Shown piece after piece: positions 20,477 to 32,485 of a stretch of DNA of 64,000 nucleotides. How positions within the stretch are numbered: the stretch's first letter is position 1; the number at the start of each line of letters is the position of its first letter. Position numbers and translations under genes: made by a program. The notes beneath the pieces are model-generated. The model searched no databases. It was not told the DNA's origin and saw only the letters and a program-made list of their open reading frames with translations. Source of the stretch: Kuschelorhynchus macadamiae (Eukaryota; Arthropoda; Insecta; Coleoptera; Curculionidae); assembly GCA_030620095.1 (NCBI GenBank), contig JAUTXW010005188.1, positions 181,001 to 245,000 on the forward strand, read 5' to 3'.

Positions 20477-21420
20477 TCATGAGTGGCAAGGAGAGCATTG
20501 TTAATTCATCGCAAAAGTAGACTGCTTGCTTCAAATCCTGTGTAAATAAGGAATTTTCGAGAGCAAATTTATAAAAGCAGTATCTGTGAGAAGGATGAAC
20601 AACTTGCTGAGCATCAACAAGAAATAAAAAATTTAATTGTCACCCTTAATGCAAAGGAATCCCTTCTACTTCGGCATCGAAAAAATTCGCATTTTGCAGA
20701 GCAGCATTTTGAGGAGAAATTAAGGGAATCGCGCGAAATAATCTTAATGTTAAATAAAAAGATATCTATGTTTGAAGAAGAAAAAAATACTTTAAGTGAA
20801 AAATTTATCAACGAGCAGGTACTGTCAAGGAAATTGGAAAACAAACTAAGCGACTTAAATCAAACCATGAAAGAAATGCTGGCTAGCTTAAAGACGTTGG
20901 AGGTAGACAATAACTGGTACCAATCTGAATTAAGTAAGCTAAGAAGTGCGGTAAATACACAAAAGTTACCAGTCATGAACCCAGATGAAAGGAAGTCAAC
21001 TCCAAAAGCACAACAATTGGAAAAACAAAAAAGACGACCCCAGGTATTGATAATTGGAGATGAGGTAAAAAGGTTCAATTCAAATTATTAAAAAAATCAT
21101 TAACAACAGATATGATATAAATTGTTAACTGTTGGATAGGGTAAACTTCGAAAGACTCTAGCGGGAATGTATTTCACTGTGTAGAGGTTTTTCTAAAAGT
21201 GACTGTGTTCTGTTGTTTACCAGCATATATGAACCAATTATGGGCAAAAAAATACAATACTATATTATATACTACACCATCAACAATTTGAGAAAACAAA
21301 AGACACTAATCTTTTCATTATTGGCCCCCCTCTACGATATAATCGTCCAGTATTGAACGACTTCATAGCACAACAAAATGCATTTATTGAATCTACGATA
21401 ACCGGTTCCAATGCATGTTC
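20477..21420 (+). pseudogene. CR1-type ORF1: long coiled coil + start of esterase-like domain
   Basis: From the ATG at 20477 frames pass through EKDEQLAEHQQEIKNLIVTL and a continuous heptad-rich region to about 20960 (open frame 20747-21091). They then reach RRPQVLIIGDEVKRFNS, the first block of an SGNH-type esterase. After further frame breaks LFIIGPPLRYNRPVLNDF (21315) gives a later block. The piece is cut at 21420 by the 3' tail of the minus-strand element, so it was probably that element's insertion site. At least three frame changes exclude a working product. Confidence 0.55.
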
Positions 21421-21638
21421 AATTTCAATTTATTTATTCATGTCAAATACATCTGGTAAAATGTTTACACACGTCAATATATTCAAAGTAAAAGCATAAA
21501 CTATAATAAAAAGCACAATACACTTAATTTCTAGTAAACATATAGGTCCTAATTTAATAAAGTGATGACATACACATACATTATTAAAGTTTGAATTGCA
21601 AAAACAACACAACGATTTACACAATAATTATATCACAT

Positions 21639-24290
21639 CTAAAATGTGAAATTTAAAAACTCCTGAAACGAATAAAATGAATGCACAATAAGTATCTGTT
21701 TTATTTTATTATGAAATTTCTTATATGGTAAGTTCTTGAAATTTACCGGCAAGGCATTAAAAAATTTTATGGACCAAAATCCAGGACCGTCCTGACGCTT
21801 CTTCAGACGCCAGTAAAGGGGTACAAGGTCCCTTTTATTTCTTGTATCATACTCATGAATTTCATCATGAGTCAGGTAGGATGTGCTCTGTTTGGCAAAT
21901 AAAAGATTTTCCAGAATATATAAGCATGGTACGGTAAGTATTCCCAATGAAGCAAAGACATCCCTACAATCATCCCGGTAATTCAGATGAGCGAGAATCC
22001 TCACTGCTCTCCTTTGGAGGGCAAACAGTCTATGAACTCCCGAGGAGTGTCCCCAAGCAAGGATTGCATATGAGAAATGCGACTGGAAAAGAGCAAAGTA
22101 AGCTATTTTCAAGATGTTTGGAGAAACACGGAATGATAAGTTCCGTAGAGCATATATTCCCTGATTTAACCTACCAGTAACAGCATCTATGTGTGGACCC
22201 CATTGTAGCCCTGAGTCTAGCAAGACTCCCACAAATTTTGCCTGTGACTTACGGTCGTCATTCTCAGGGAACTCTCGCAGAGAAAATACCATTCTATCCG
22301 TTTTAGCCCTGTTAAGCAACAGCCTGTTAGAGCAGAACCACAGCTCAGCCTCGTCCTGCGCAGCCACAGATCCTCCCAAAGAGTTCTCTATTGTTTTATC
22401 AGCAAAAGACAAAGTCGTGTCGTCAGCAAATCGAGGGTATTTAAATATACTGTTGATAGGTAGGTCATTGATATATATTAAAAAGAGAATTGGGCCACGG
22501 ATTGAGCCCTGTGGAACTCCAATATTAACACTTCTCTCTGCCGAAAACGCGCCCTTATACCTCACCATCTGAGTTCTATTACTCAGGTATGATGCAAGCA
22601 TCTCTATACTATCATTACAGAAGTTGTAATACTGCAACTTTTTCAAGAGGATACTGTGATCAACACAGTCAAAAGTCTTGCTGAGATTACAGAACAGGAC
22701 TGTGCCATACGTTTTGCTATGGAAGGTCTCTATTATAAAAGAAATTAGGTCCAAATTGACAGTTTGAGAAAAGATCATTAGTTTCAAAAAAACTTATCAA
22801 TCTTAGTGCCGTACACTTTTCAAATATTTTCGAAACAACTGGCAGTAGGGAGATAGGCCTATAGTTTTCTGGTATTTCAATGTTGCCTTTTTTAAATATT
22901 GGTGCAACAATAGCTTTTTTAATCTTGAAGGAAAGGTGTTATTTCTAAAACAAATGTTTATTAATTTAGTCAAAGGTAATAATATTATATTTTAGCTGAT
23001 TTTATAACTTTAACGTTAAATCCAAATAAATCTTTGCTATTTTTATTTTTTAAGGTGTTAATGACTTCACGGACTTCATTAAATGAGACTTCTGTAAAAG
23101 AAAAGGGTTTCGCAGGGGGAACTAATAATTTCATTTTATCCAATGGGTCTACCTCCACTTTCGGAACATGACTTATAACGTTCTCTGCAATATCACAAAA
23201 AAATTCATTAAGATCATCAGGGGAAAGATTACCTTCATTGGGAACCGCGCTATTCTTACCTCTATGTTGATTTATGATATGCCACATTGCTTTCGTAGAG
23301 TTATTTGAATTTCTTATTAAGCTGTTGTTGGCATTTATTTTGGCTTCCCTTATTTGCTTTTATACCCATTTCGCATGTTTTTATATTGCTGGGCATTTAC
23401 ACATCCATACTGCCTGTTTGTCCCTCTCAGAAAGGCTAGCTGCTCCCTCATTGCCTTCAGCTCCTCGTTGAACCAAGTGAAGGTGATGTCCTGGTTGGAA
23501 TTCACTATGTATTTCTTTTCTGGAAAACAGTCAAGGTAAGCTTCGTCAAGAATCTGCATAAACTGCTCAAATTTCTGCTCCGCAGTCATGCCTCCGGTAT
23601 TGATGAAATTCCAAGACTCCTCGGAAAGCCTTGCATGAAACTTAAAAAGTCCCTCCTGTGTAACAGGTCTACAAACTGTCTTATTCTGTGTAACACCTGT
23701 CGTTTCATGAGTGAGAATACTAACAATCTGACCCCAGTGATCAGAAATCCCAAGATCTACCACCTCAGAATTCAGCACCCCTATATCACGACTGCAAAAT
23801 ACATTATCTAAGCAATATTCACCTCGGGTTGGCTCATAGACTGTCTGCTGTAAACCAAAGCCCACTAATAAGTCGGACTGCGGCTGGATCAGGAGTGTTG
23901 AAGTGAACATTAAAATCTCCTGCCAGAATTACCTGCTTATTCGAGCCTATCTTTGTCAAAATTCCCTCCAATGATGTCAGAAAGGTGTCAAGACTCCCTG
24001 AAGGGGACCTATAGACAATAGAATATTCAAAACATTTTTTAATATTGAAATTATAACTTATGTTTATATCACTAAAATGTAGCATTTCTTTGGCAAAAAT
24101 TGCAGTTCCACCACCCATCAACTGCTGCCTTGTAGAGTAGGCTCTCAATTTAAAGCCTTGTATATGAAGAACCCCCATTTCTTGGACAGATAGCCAGTGT
24201 TCTGTAAGACACAGAATGTCGATTTCCTTGTCCGCAATAAATGCCTCTAGTTCTTTCATTTTTCTTCTTAGTGATTGCACATTAACATGC
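21639..24290 (-). pseudogene. ORF2: APE endonuclease + reverse transcriptase (frameshifted)
   Basis: Endonuclease: ILCLTEHWLSVQEMGVL (24230), YRSPSGSLDTF, AGDFNVHFNTPD (23905) and LGISDHWGQIVS (23750). Linker and RT: VNTLKN-type block at 23040, IPENYRPISLLPVVSKIFE (22850, frame broken), FCNLSKTFDCVDH, GVPQGSIRGPILFLIYIND (22500), PRFADDTTLSFAD (22430), FAGVLL-like KFVGVLLDSGLQ, AILAWGHSSG and the C-terminus LNFTF at 21639. The last 382 codons are a single frame and all RT catalytic aspartates can be read. Four or more frame breaks upstream make the copy inactive. Confidence 0.75.
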
Positions 24291-24297
24291 AGAACTT

Positions 24298-25246
24298 TTA
24301 TCTCCTTAAATAAGGACTTCTTGTAACCATTTTCTGGCGCTGTAGATTTTGAAAATGGTTAATTATAACTCCCTTTGGCCATTGACTTGAGCACAAGTAC
24401 TTGTCAATGTCTTCATAAGGCACAGTAAGTTGAAATGAGCTGCAGTACTTATCTTTTTTTGTATGTTCAGGTCGACTTGATTTATCGAAAAGCCTATTTT
24501 TGTTGGGAATGTTAGGTCCTTTGTTTTTATTTTGATAACGGTGGTTTCGATTTTTAACCTCTATCCATTCGTTGTCATTGCTGTCATCCATTTTATTGTT
24601 GAATAACGTATCGACAGCGGGAATTGGATCATTTTTATTGTTGAGCAATGTATCGACAGCGGGAACTAGTTCTTCGACGATGATATTCTCGATATCGATA
24701 ATCTCATCTCTAATTTTTTCAGGATTTACTGTTTCTAAGTTTACAACAGCGGTGGTTTGAGAATCGGTATTCTTGGGGGCAATAGCAGGTGGCGCTAGCA
24801 GAATGTTTGGATGACGAAGCCATTTTTCTTGATTTTCATATTTTTTCAATTTTTCAGTTAACAAATTTACCTTTTCTATCAAAAGTTGGCTATTCTGTTC
24901 AAGGATCTGATTTTTACTTTGCACTTCCTTCACCAAAGTCCTCAAAAGTTCAACTTCCGTTGAATCTTCATATAAAACGCTTTCCTTTCTAACCTTGATT
25001 GCCTCATGGATACATTCAGCACTTTTTTGCCCAGCCACCTGTTCCAATTTCCAAACACGCCGGATGAAACAAAATATAGCACTTTTTGCACTTCACTGCA
25101 TTTACAACTTTCTTATTACAATGATGGCACATTATTATGGCCTTTTTATCACTTTTTTTAGGAGGTACATTATCTGTCGACTTCTCCGTGTCGGCAGTTA
25201 TGTTAGCTGGCAGTTGGTGCTTTGAGCACTGACTTGCACCAGCCAT
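24298..25246 (-). pseudogene. ORF1: half-PHD zinc finger + leucine-zipper coiled coil
   Basis: The ATG at 25246 begins MAGASQCSKHQLP. Residues 39-67 carry MCHHCNKKVVNAVKCKKC then FHPACLEI, the CxxC-CxxC-HxxC module. A frameshift near 25035 leads into a 249-codon frame. This has a strong coiled coil (KNQILEQNSQLLIEKVNLL), an acidic linker containing a 20-residue imperfect repeat (PAVDTLLNNK / PAVDTLFNNK at 24590-24670), and a basic C-terminus with DIDKYLCSSQWPKGVIINHF. It is likely an RNA-binding, self-associating protein. One frameshift separates finger and coil. Confidence 0.65.
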
Positions 25247-25639
25247 CTTGTTCGCGGTACCGATTTTTGACGGTTGCTATCGATACTGACCCAGCTCTAT
25301 ATGAATAAATGGATCATTGTTAGATTGGCAACATTGGGCGGAACTGACAGTTGACAATAACAATTGACGTTCTCTGAGTTGAAAAACGCCGGCATGCGGT
25401 AGTTTTACACGCAAATTTAGTCACGTAACCACAGGATCCCGTCTCCACAAGTAGTTTCAGAGACTCCAGAGAATCCAAAGAACACAATCACGAACTCGAC
25501 AGGTTTTAATTAACACTACTTTTGTTTAAAAAACGAACAAAATTTGCAACGAAAATACTAGACACGTTATTTGACATTGACATGACTCCAAACTCGCCAT
25601 TGATAACCAATTCACGGAACGGAGCTTTAGATTATGCAA

Positions 25640-28480
25640 CAAAATCTGAGCTTTTTTGTATATCTTTCGATTAATTCTTGATGGACGCAGGCTATTTTCC
25701 TCTTTCTCTCAATCGTCACCAGGTGTAGAGATGATTAATGATTCCGTCGATAATAACAGCCAGCAAAATTTTTGTCAACTGCCCAACGTTCCAACTCACA
25801 ATTAGAAATGGTAACTGGTGCTAATGACAGATCTTCAGCGGATGGTAGTCTTGTCATGTTTTACCAAAATGTCAGGGGTCTACCCACCAAAATTAATGAA
25901 ATTTCTCTTAGCGTCATGTCTTGCGACTATGACGTAATATTTCTCACCGAGACATGGCTTAATGGGGATATTTCTAACAATGAAATATTTAAAAATGAAT
26001 ATATAGTTTTTCGAGCAGAGAGAAGTTATAAGGAACTAGGGTGTCTTCTTTTTTTCAGGCTTCTATGATTGTTACTCCTGCTCATATCGAGTTCGACGCT
26101 GTTTGGGTTCTGATGAAGGTAGGCAATGGAAGTTTGGTACTAGGATGTGTATATTTTCCACCTAATTTTAACCAGGAATATTATCAGTCTTTCTGCAATA
26201 CCTGTGACTCGCTGAGAAATAGATTCAATAACCATATATTTTTTATTCTTGGGGATTTTAACCTTCCTTCGATGGAATGGATCTATGAAGACAATTCACT
26301 GATTCCAAAATGTTTACCGTCCCTAGCTTGTGAAACTCTTTTTGTGACAATGAGTTTTCTTGAATTGCAACAAATGAATTCTCTTTGCAATCACATGGGC
26401 AGAATTTTAGATCTGCTATTTGCTGATGACTTCGTTAGTGTTTTCGTTTCATCTTCAAATTTTCCTCTTGTACAGATTGAACCCTACCATCCAGCAATTG
26501 AAGTGAAGTATAAAATTAAATATGTTTCGCCGATAAAAAATCAAAATCAAGTACGTGTTTACCAGTTTCATAAATTTCGTCAATTTGGACATTTTTTATA
26601 AGCAGTCCGACTGGTCATTCTTATTGTCTGAGCCTGATATTAACAGAATGGTTGAACAGTTCTATGAGGTTTTATTTCGGGGTATCAATAATTGTATCCC
26701 CAAGAAGATCGTGGCTGACTGTAAATATCCCAAATGGTTTGACCTTCCCTTAAAAAAGCTTATTGGGCAAAAGAATTGCTTATATAAAAGATATAAAAGG
26801 ACCGATAAACTTGCTGACTATTTGGCCTATCCTGACATAAGACGTGAGGTTAAACTTCGAATTGATATATGTTATCTTACATGTCACACAGACTGAGCTA
26901 CTTAACCCGGAAAACATTAAAGATTTTTGGTCATTTGTACGAAACTTAAGAAGGGACTTCAGTCTGCCAGTGTCATGAATTTTGACAGGCAAGAAATTAC
27001 TAGATCAAATAACATCGCAAATGCTTTTGCTACTCACTTTCAGTCTTGCTATACTTACCACCATAATTTAGACAGAAAATTGATCCAATCCAAGGAAAGA
27101 TACTATCAACATATTGTTTTACAGAGGCAGACCTCTTTAATAAATTAAAGGACCTTGATCCTTCCAAGAAGGCAGGCCCTGATGGAATTCCTACTATTCT
27201 ATTGCAACGATGCTGTGAGTCATTGTCTCAGCCTCTATGTATAATTTTTCAGAGATCCATTAGTCTGGGTTTCTTTCCTGAATTTTGGAAGTTTTCTATC
27301 CTTCTGCCCATTTTCAAATCTGGTGATAAAAGTGATGTGAAGAACTACAGATGTATTTCTTTACTTTTACATATACCAAAGCTCTTTGAAGCAATTATCA
27401 CCGATCATATATTTAAGTCTTTAAAACACTATATTATGAGTATGCAACATGGTTTTTATCGTGGTTGTATCCATTGAGGCTGGCAAGCAGATCGATGTTA
27501 TTTACACTGACATATCTAAGGCTTTTGACAGTGTTTGCCATCAGTTTCTGTTATGGAAATTACAGCAAAATGGTTTTTGTGGAAAATATCTTGAGTGGAT
27601 CAACTCGTATTTATTTAATCGTCGCCAGCCAGTCAACATTACAAATGTAATAATACCATACCCTCCACCTACTTCATAGATAATGTAAACCTTGAAGTTG
27701 TTAGTTCTTTCACGGACCTAGGTGTTATTTTTGATGAAAATCTTACTTTTAATCTACATATTGATAACATTGTACTTAAGGGTTTTAGATTTCTGGGTTT
27801 TATAAAGCGACATACGAAACTGATACCAAAGCAATTGGGTGTCTCTATGACTCATTGGTAGCGTTCTAGAATATTGTTGTACAATATGAAGTCCATCATA
27901 CCAGCGTCACATCGACAGAATTGAAAAGGTGAAAAATAGGTTTTCAAAATACCTCTTACATAAATTGTATCTCCCATATCAAGGTCTGTCATCTAATACT
28001 AGAGCTCTTCTTTGCGGCCTTCAAACCCTTGAATTTAGAAAAAAGAAGGCACTTCTGGTCTTTTTGCATAAATTGGTGAATGGGGGGATTGACTGTGAAG
28101 TGCTGCTTGGATCAGTCCCATTTTTAGTGCCTATTAGAAGAACAAGACAATCACAGCTGTTTGTTGAGAGGTACCACCCTACAAATTATGGGTTTAGTGC
28201 ATTTGTTGACTGACTAGTTCACAGTTACAAATGTCACTTCTCAGAATATGATATTTTCAGACTAAGCACTTTGCAGCTGAAAAGGCAGTTAACCGGATTG
28301 GTTTTGTAATGTTTTTTGGTCAGTATTGATGTTTTTGTTTATGTAGTTGTTTAGTTTTATCATTATTCATGTATTATTTTATTTCAATTGAAAATCTTTC
28401 TTATTGGTAATTTTTGTTTGCAGATCTGATATATTTTTTCTTAGAGTTACTGACTTCATTATTTATTTATTTGACGTTAT
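25640..28480 (+). mobile_element. Second Jockey-like copy with RT core deleted, 5' truncated
   Basis: The copy begins just upstream of ORF2 and lacks a recognisable ORF1. It carries the endonuclease, RT fingers, a jump over the active site near 27660, a thumb region and a T-rich 3' UTR to about 28480. Its endonuclease and RT blocks resemble those of the copy at 15.9-19.4 kb. Confidence 0.65.
25730..28295 (+). pseudogene. ORF2: endonuclease + RT lacking GVPQG-FADD segment
   Basis: Endonuclease: VMFYQNVRGLPTKINEISLS (25855), VIFLTETWLN, YFPPNFNQEY, ILGDFNLPSMEW (26250) and EPYHPAIEV. Linker PKWFDLPLKKLIGQKN. RT: LDPSKKAGPDGIPTI (27165), ILLPIFKSGDKSDVKNY and YTDISKAFDSVCHQFLL (27505). After YLFNRRQPVNITNV the sequence passes at about 27650-27670 to STYFIDNVNLEVVSSFTDL, which lies beyond the active site. 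So the GVPQG and FADD boxes are missing. Several other frame changes occur (26040, 26600, 26900, 27150, 27475). C-terminal frame 27929-28213. Confidence 0.65.
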
Positions 28481-28619
28481 TTGCGAATGCGTACCATTTG
28501 GAATGTTTAGCAATCTGTAGTGTACGTTTCTGAACTGCCACTTGTCCGATGCGTGCATCGGCTACGTTCTTACATTATTATTTAGTACTAAACAAGGTTA
28601 AAGTTAGCTTCACAGATTA

Positions 28620-29141
28620 AAGGTCCAAAGAGATCTTTTTGAGACAATTTAAAACAAAATGGGACCCATTTAAAACAAAAATTTGATAGTGTTGGTACAT
28701 TGGAATTTTATAAGTACATGCCTGTTCAATACCAAGAAATGAGAAATTTTGCCTGTAAAATCCTGTCATGTTTGTAAGTACTTATAAGTGTGAGCAACTA
28801 TTTTCTTTGATGAAAGGAAACAAATCTCCCGCAAGATCGCGATTGACGGACGCACACTTGGACGCAGTTCTAAAAGTTATTTCCGCCGATAAATTCGCGC
28901 CACAAATAGACAACTTAATTAAAGACAAAAGATGTCAAATATCTGGCAAAAGAATTTAATGTTTCTAGTTTTTTGTAATGTCCTTGTTATTGGAAATTTA
29001 ATAAACAGATTTGTCCTATAACAGTAGTTTTTATCAAGATTTTCAGTAGTTTGTCTTCTCTAAGATAAGGTTTTGCGGCCCACCTAGTCGATGGTCTACA
29101 TGCCTTTGGCCCACCAGTGACTTTGAGTTTGACATGGCTGG
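28620..29141 (+). mobile_element. 3' end of a hAT element
   Basis: The piece carries the dimerisation end of a hAT transposase and, 180 bp downstream, a terminal stretch TTTGAGTTTGACATGGCTGG ending at 29141. Its reverse complement (CCAGCCATGTCAAACTCAAA) resembles the CAGGGGTGTCAAACTCA type of hAT terminal repeat. No matching 5' terminus was found; the left side is cut near the retroelement 3' UTR ending at 28480. Confidence 0.55.
28640..28959 (+). pseudogene. hAT transposase C-terminal dimerisation domain fragment
   Basis: Frames read LEFYKYMPVQYQEMRNFACK, then STYKCEQLFSLMKGNKSPAR, RSRLTDAHLDAVLKV and DNLIKDKRCQISGKRI. The S-T-Y-x-CEQLFS-x-MK ... RSRLTD-x-HL ... KRCQ-S pattern is the conserved C-terminal block of hAT transposases of the type found in ZBED/GTF2IRD2-like proteins. 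Only the last 100 or so residues remain, with one frame change near 28765. The catalytic core is absent. Confidence 0.7.
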
Positions 29142-29142
29142 C

Positions 29143-29400
29143 CTAGATTATTGAAATATTTTGTAGCGGTTGTTGATTCTTAATACTAGTATAATTATAT
29201 TCATTAAAATTATAAATAGGTTCTTTAAAATTCATAGGAATAAACATATCACATCGAGAATGCTCTAAGTACACTGCAGGGTGATGGCTGTCACAGGGAA
29301 GTAATATATCACAGGCCCAAGCAGTAATTACATTACAATTATTACTAAAAATCAAATATAAAAATGATTTGTGGTTACTGGTGTTTAATTCTACTTTTCA
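29143..29400 (-). pseudogene. Endonuclease C-terminal fragment of a Jockey-like element
   Basis: The minus strand reads NCNVITAWACDILLPCDSHH followed by PAVYLE and YNFNEYNYTSIKN. The C-D-x-HHPA block and the following YNF-x-x-x-NY segment match the corresponding region of the elements at 17.4 and 26.5 kb (DRHHPAL, YDFKRCNFSEI). Both ends are lost. Confidence 0.55.
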
Positions 29401-30010
29401 ATGTCAATGTGTTAAAAATATTTAAAATATTTTTGTGTTATTAAAAGTTATATTGTAATGTAAAAAATGGTGGGTACACAGTGAATTTAAATGTATGTTC
29501 TAAAATATTCACTCACACTCTTGTAAATGTGACCAAAATGTCACATCACTGGTTTAGCCACAAAAATTGTCAGTGGGAGGGGGAGCAGATGCCTAAAATT
29601 TAGCACAGAAATTCAGGGCCCTTTTCTAGAATATTTCGTCATGTGGGGGGGACAGGGTATTAAGAATGATTAAAAACACCCAACTAATAAAAAAGGGTTT
29701 TTTTGGTTTTTTTTCTGTTATATTCTGCTTCTATGCTGTTCTGTCACATTCATGTGAAAAGGCCTACTATTTTTAATTAGTCCTGTTATCTTATTTCAAA
29801 GAGACAGATTATGGATGGGAGTATTTAAATCTTCTCATAATAACTATAACCAATAGAAGGATTTTATCAGTTTGTTTTTAAACTGTGAAATATATTTTTA
29901 GAAATATTTATAATCAACAGCAAAAGTTATGGTTCAGTTAGGAATGCCGTGGCATAAGGTTAGAATATTTGGCAGGATCAACAATGGTTATGATACTGGT
30001 GGGTTTGAAT
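29401..30010. other. Unassigned stretch
   Basis: No reading frame. It contains a G-rich run (29570-29585, 29645-29655) and, at 29896-29933, a 38-bp segment that recurs exactly in inverted orientation at 32476-32513. Confidence 0.4.
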
Positions 30011-32215
30011 ATGTACAAGTTACTTTGAAAATAGCTTTATTAACTCCAAGAAGATACATACTGGTGATCTTATAATAGGAATTAGCTTACTTTATATATA
30101 CAAATTATATGATTAAATATTAGTTCGGCTCTGCAAGAGTTCATTTAATTTATGCACGACCCTATTTCTTAACATACTCTATACCAAATAGCAAAAAAAA
30201 GTCCGTTTGGCTGCAAGCACCCTAAAATACACAGCCCCAGAATTCAACTTGTGCATTCTGGCACACAGCTTACATATTATCCTTAATATATTTTTTTAAT
30301 TTTTCTTTAAATTTATTTGGGTTGGTCAAACTTTTTATTGAGGTAGGCAAGGTATTGTAAAATTTTAGTCCGCTATGGTAAATTGACTTCAGTCCTATAT
30401 TCGACCGCATCTGTGGAAGATAAATATCATTTTTTTGCCTGGTTCTATATGCGTGTACAGAACTTATGCTAGTAAATTTTATAGATGAATGCTTAGTTTT
30501 GGTTAGGATAAAATGGGTATACAAAATATTTTATATTTATAAATGTTTTTAATATTTATCATTTTAAACTTCCTGTATAATTCATTGGTGGGGTATCTAA
30601 GTGGTAATTTAAAGACATTTTTAATTGCCCTATTCTGTAGTGTTCGCAAAGGTCCCAAGATGAAGTTAGCAGCCGTGCCCCACACTGATATTAAATAGTG
30701 CAGGTGGCTGTATATGTGGGCATAATATAACTGTTTACGCAAACTTCTCTTTATTAGGTAACCTATTTTATACAAAACTCCTATAAATGGTCCAATCTTT
30801 TTTCTAATAAACTCAATTTGAGAAGACCAAGACAATCTACTGTCAATATACAAACCCAAATATTTAATAATAAAAGAATTTTTTAAAAGTTGATTTTGAA
30901 CCAGTATAGGGTCAAGATCGTTTACGTTTTTTTTACCTATCACCATGTAAGACGATTTTTCAATGTTAAGCGTTAATCTATGGGATCTTAACCATACATT
31001 TAGTTGCCTTAAATCACTAGCTATACTATGTTTAATCACTTGAACATTTTTGCCAAAGTACAACAAGGTCATATCGTCTGCATACAGTTTAACTTGACCA
31101 TTCAGTAATAGTGAGCCTATAGAGTTTATGTAAACCAAGAAGAGTACGGGACCCAGTATAGAGCCCTGGGGGACTCCACATTTGATAGTTTGCTTACTAC
31201 TTACAGTGTTATTTACATTTACAAATTGTTGTCTATTTCTTAAGTAACTTTTAAACCATAGATTTGACATTCCCTGACTCCCGCCTCCTCCAGCTTCAAA
31301 AGCAATACATTATGGTCTACTGTGTCAAATGCCTTCTTCAGGTCCAGAGACACCAAAGAACAAATATCCCTTATCAATTTGCATCTGTATCTCTGATACA
31401 AGATCTATCACTGCAATCTCGGTGTCTCTGGCCCTGAGAAAGCCATATTGACCCTCACAAAAAAAATTGTTTCTATTTAAGTATATAAGCAACCTCTCAC
31501 AAATACATGTTTCCATAATCCTGGAAAAGACCGGAAGTACCGACACTGGTCGGTAGTTTGAAGCATTCTCGAAGTCCCCGCTCTTAAATATTGGTCTCAC
31601 CTTGGCACTATTAAGCTTATCAGGCACTACACTGTTCTGCATTATGAGGTTAATGATGTTTGTAAAGAAGTCATTGAATGCACAGGCTATGTCCTTATTC
31701 TCAGTTAAGCTTTTATTGTGTTGTTTTAAAGTGGGAATTGTATCCTTACTAACATTGTCTTTATTATGTAGTATGTTATTTATTATTCTCCAGGTTTTTT
31801 TACTGTCTCCCATAGATTTTTCAAACTTTTTGTTATACATTTTTCTTTTTTCCCACTTTATTCTTTGCACAACCCTCTTGCTATATTCTTTATATTTATC
31901 CCTGAAATACATATTGTTTGCTTGTAGTTTTGACCTCTTATAATAATAGTCTCTTTTTTTTAATTAAATCCAGAACCGTGTCTGTCACCCATTCTTGGTC
32001 CGGCACAGTCCTAACTTTTTTGACCTCTACATATCTGCTGTCATTAAACACACTCTCGAGTTTGTCATATAGGATCACGGGATCATTATATTTCTCCAAA
32101 TTTCTGATCAACTGTTCTATAATTTCTTGAGCTTTTATAAGATTTGTTTTTTCACAAACCCTGTTCGTTAATTCGCTTTTTTATAAACTTGTGCAGTATG
32201 AGGCCACTGTTTTTA
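30011..32215 (-). mobile_element. Jockey-like non-LTR retrotransposon, 5' truncated
   Basis: The copy starts in the endonuclease-RT linker near 32210 and continues through the complete RT to the C-terminus at 30270. A 3' UTR follows with GTTAATAAAGC near 30040. The exact 3' end is not marked by a clear tail. GVPQGSILGPVLF and the YADD box group it with the elements at 39.5, 50.2 and 60.8 kb. Confidence 0.7.
30270..32160 (-). pseudogene. Reverse transcriptase (YADD) with linker
   Basis: Linker: DPVILYDKLESVFNDSRYVE and EWVTDTVLDLIKKK (31940-32090), then NNMYFRDKYKEYSKRVV. RT: LNSAKVRPIFKSGDFENASN and YRPVSVLPVFSRIME (31530-31600), GQYGFLRARDTEIAV, a join near 31320 where the FDxxKAFD block is split between frames, GVPQGSILGPVLFLVYINS (31170) and VKLYADDMTLLYFG (31085). 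Then YLGLYIDSRLSW, LHYLISVWG and the C-terminus. The frame 31270-30503 (255 codons) is uninterrupted. Catalytic aspartates are intact but frameshifts and 5' loss make it inactive. Confidence 0.7.
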
Positions 32216-32416
32216 AGGTTTTTATTATGTTGCATCAATTATTTAACAGCAAATTCACTTTGTCTTGTAGAGCACTTCAAACTGAACAGAACAGTATAAA
32301 GTAAATTCTTAAAAACAGACTTTAAAGGGTAGATTATTGCAATTTTGTAGGAGCAAATTATTGTCGCGTCACATTCACATGATACTGATTAAAAATTTAA
32401 CGAATTGCGTTTCAGT

Positions 32417-32470
32417 GGTACGATAGTGCAGTTGGTTAGAGCAATGGACTAGTGATCCAGAGGATCCCTT
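32417..32470 (+). other. Truncated tRNA-Thr-like sequence
   Basis: GGTACGA is followed by an A-box-like TAGTGCAGTTGG (32424-32435, a perfect match to TRGYNNANNNGG) and a D-arm GTTGGTTAGAGC. Then comes an anticodon arm with stem TGGA/TCCA and a 7-nt loop CTAGTGA that would present AGT (Thr). The T-arm, B-box and acceptor 3' strand are absent; unrelated sequence begins at about 32471. It could be the head of a tRNA-derived SINE or a tRNA pseudogene. Confidence 0.5.
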
Positions 32471-32485
32471 CTCATACCATAACTT

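Larger units (their letters stand above)
21420..25600 (-). mobile_element. Nearly full-length CR1-like non-LTR retrotransposon
   Basis: On minus: a 5' UTR (25250 to about 25600), ORF1 with zinc finger and coiled coil, ORF2 endonuclease and RT, and a short 3' UTR with AATAAAT and a tail GAAATTGAA at about 21420-21430. The 5' limit is not fixed; the next plus-strand element begins by 25690. ORF2 organisation matches the 35.5-39.4 kb copy, with frameshifts at about 22790-22985, 23350, 23900 and 25030. Confidence 0.75.

Noticed and set aside
22189..22572. 127-codon plus-strand frame
   Set aside because: Antisense shadow of the RT active-site region (GVPQGSIRGPILF, FADDTT) on minus.
31602..31943. 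113-codon plus-strand frame with membrane-like segments
   Set aside because: Antisense to the RT linker/fingers on minus; hydrophobicity comes from T-rich complement of Lys/Asn codons.
32417..32470. Functional tRNA-Thr gene
   Set aside because: T-arm, B-box and acceptor 3' strand are missing and one anticodon-stem pair is mismatched; kept only as a tRNA-like remnant.
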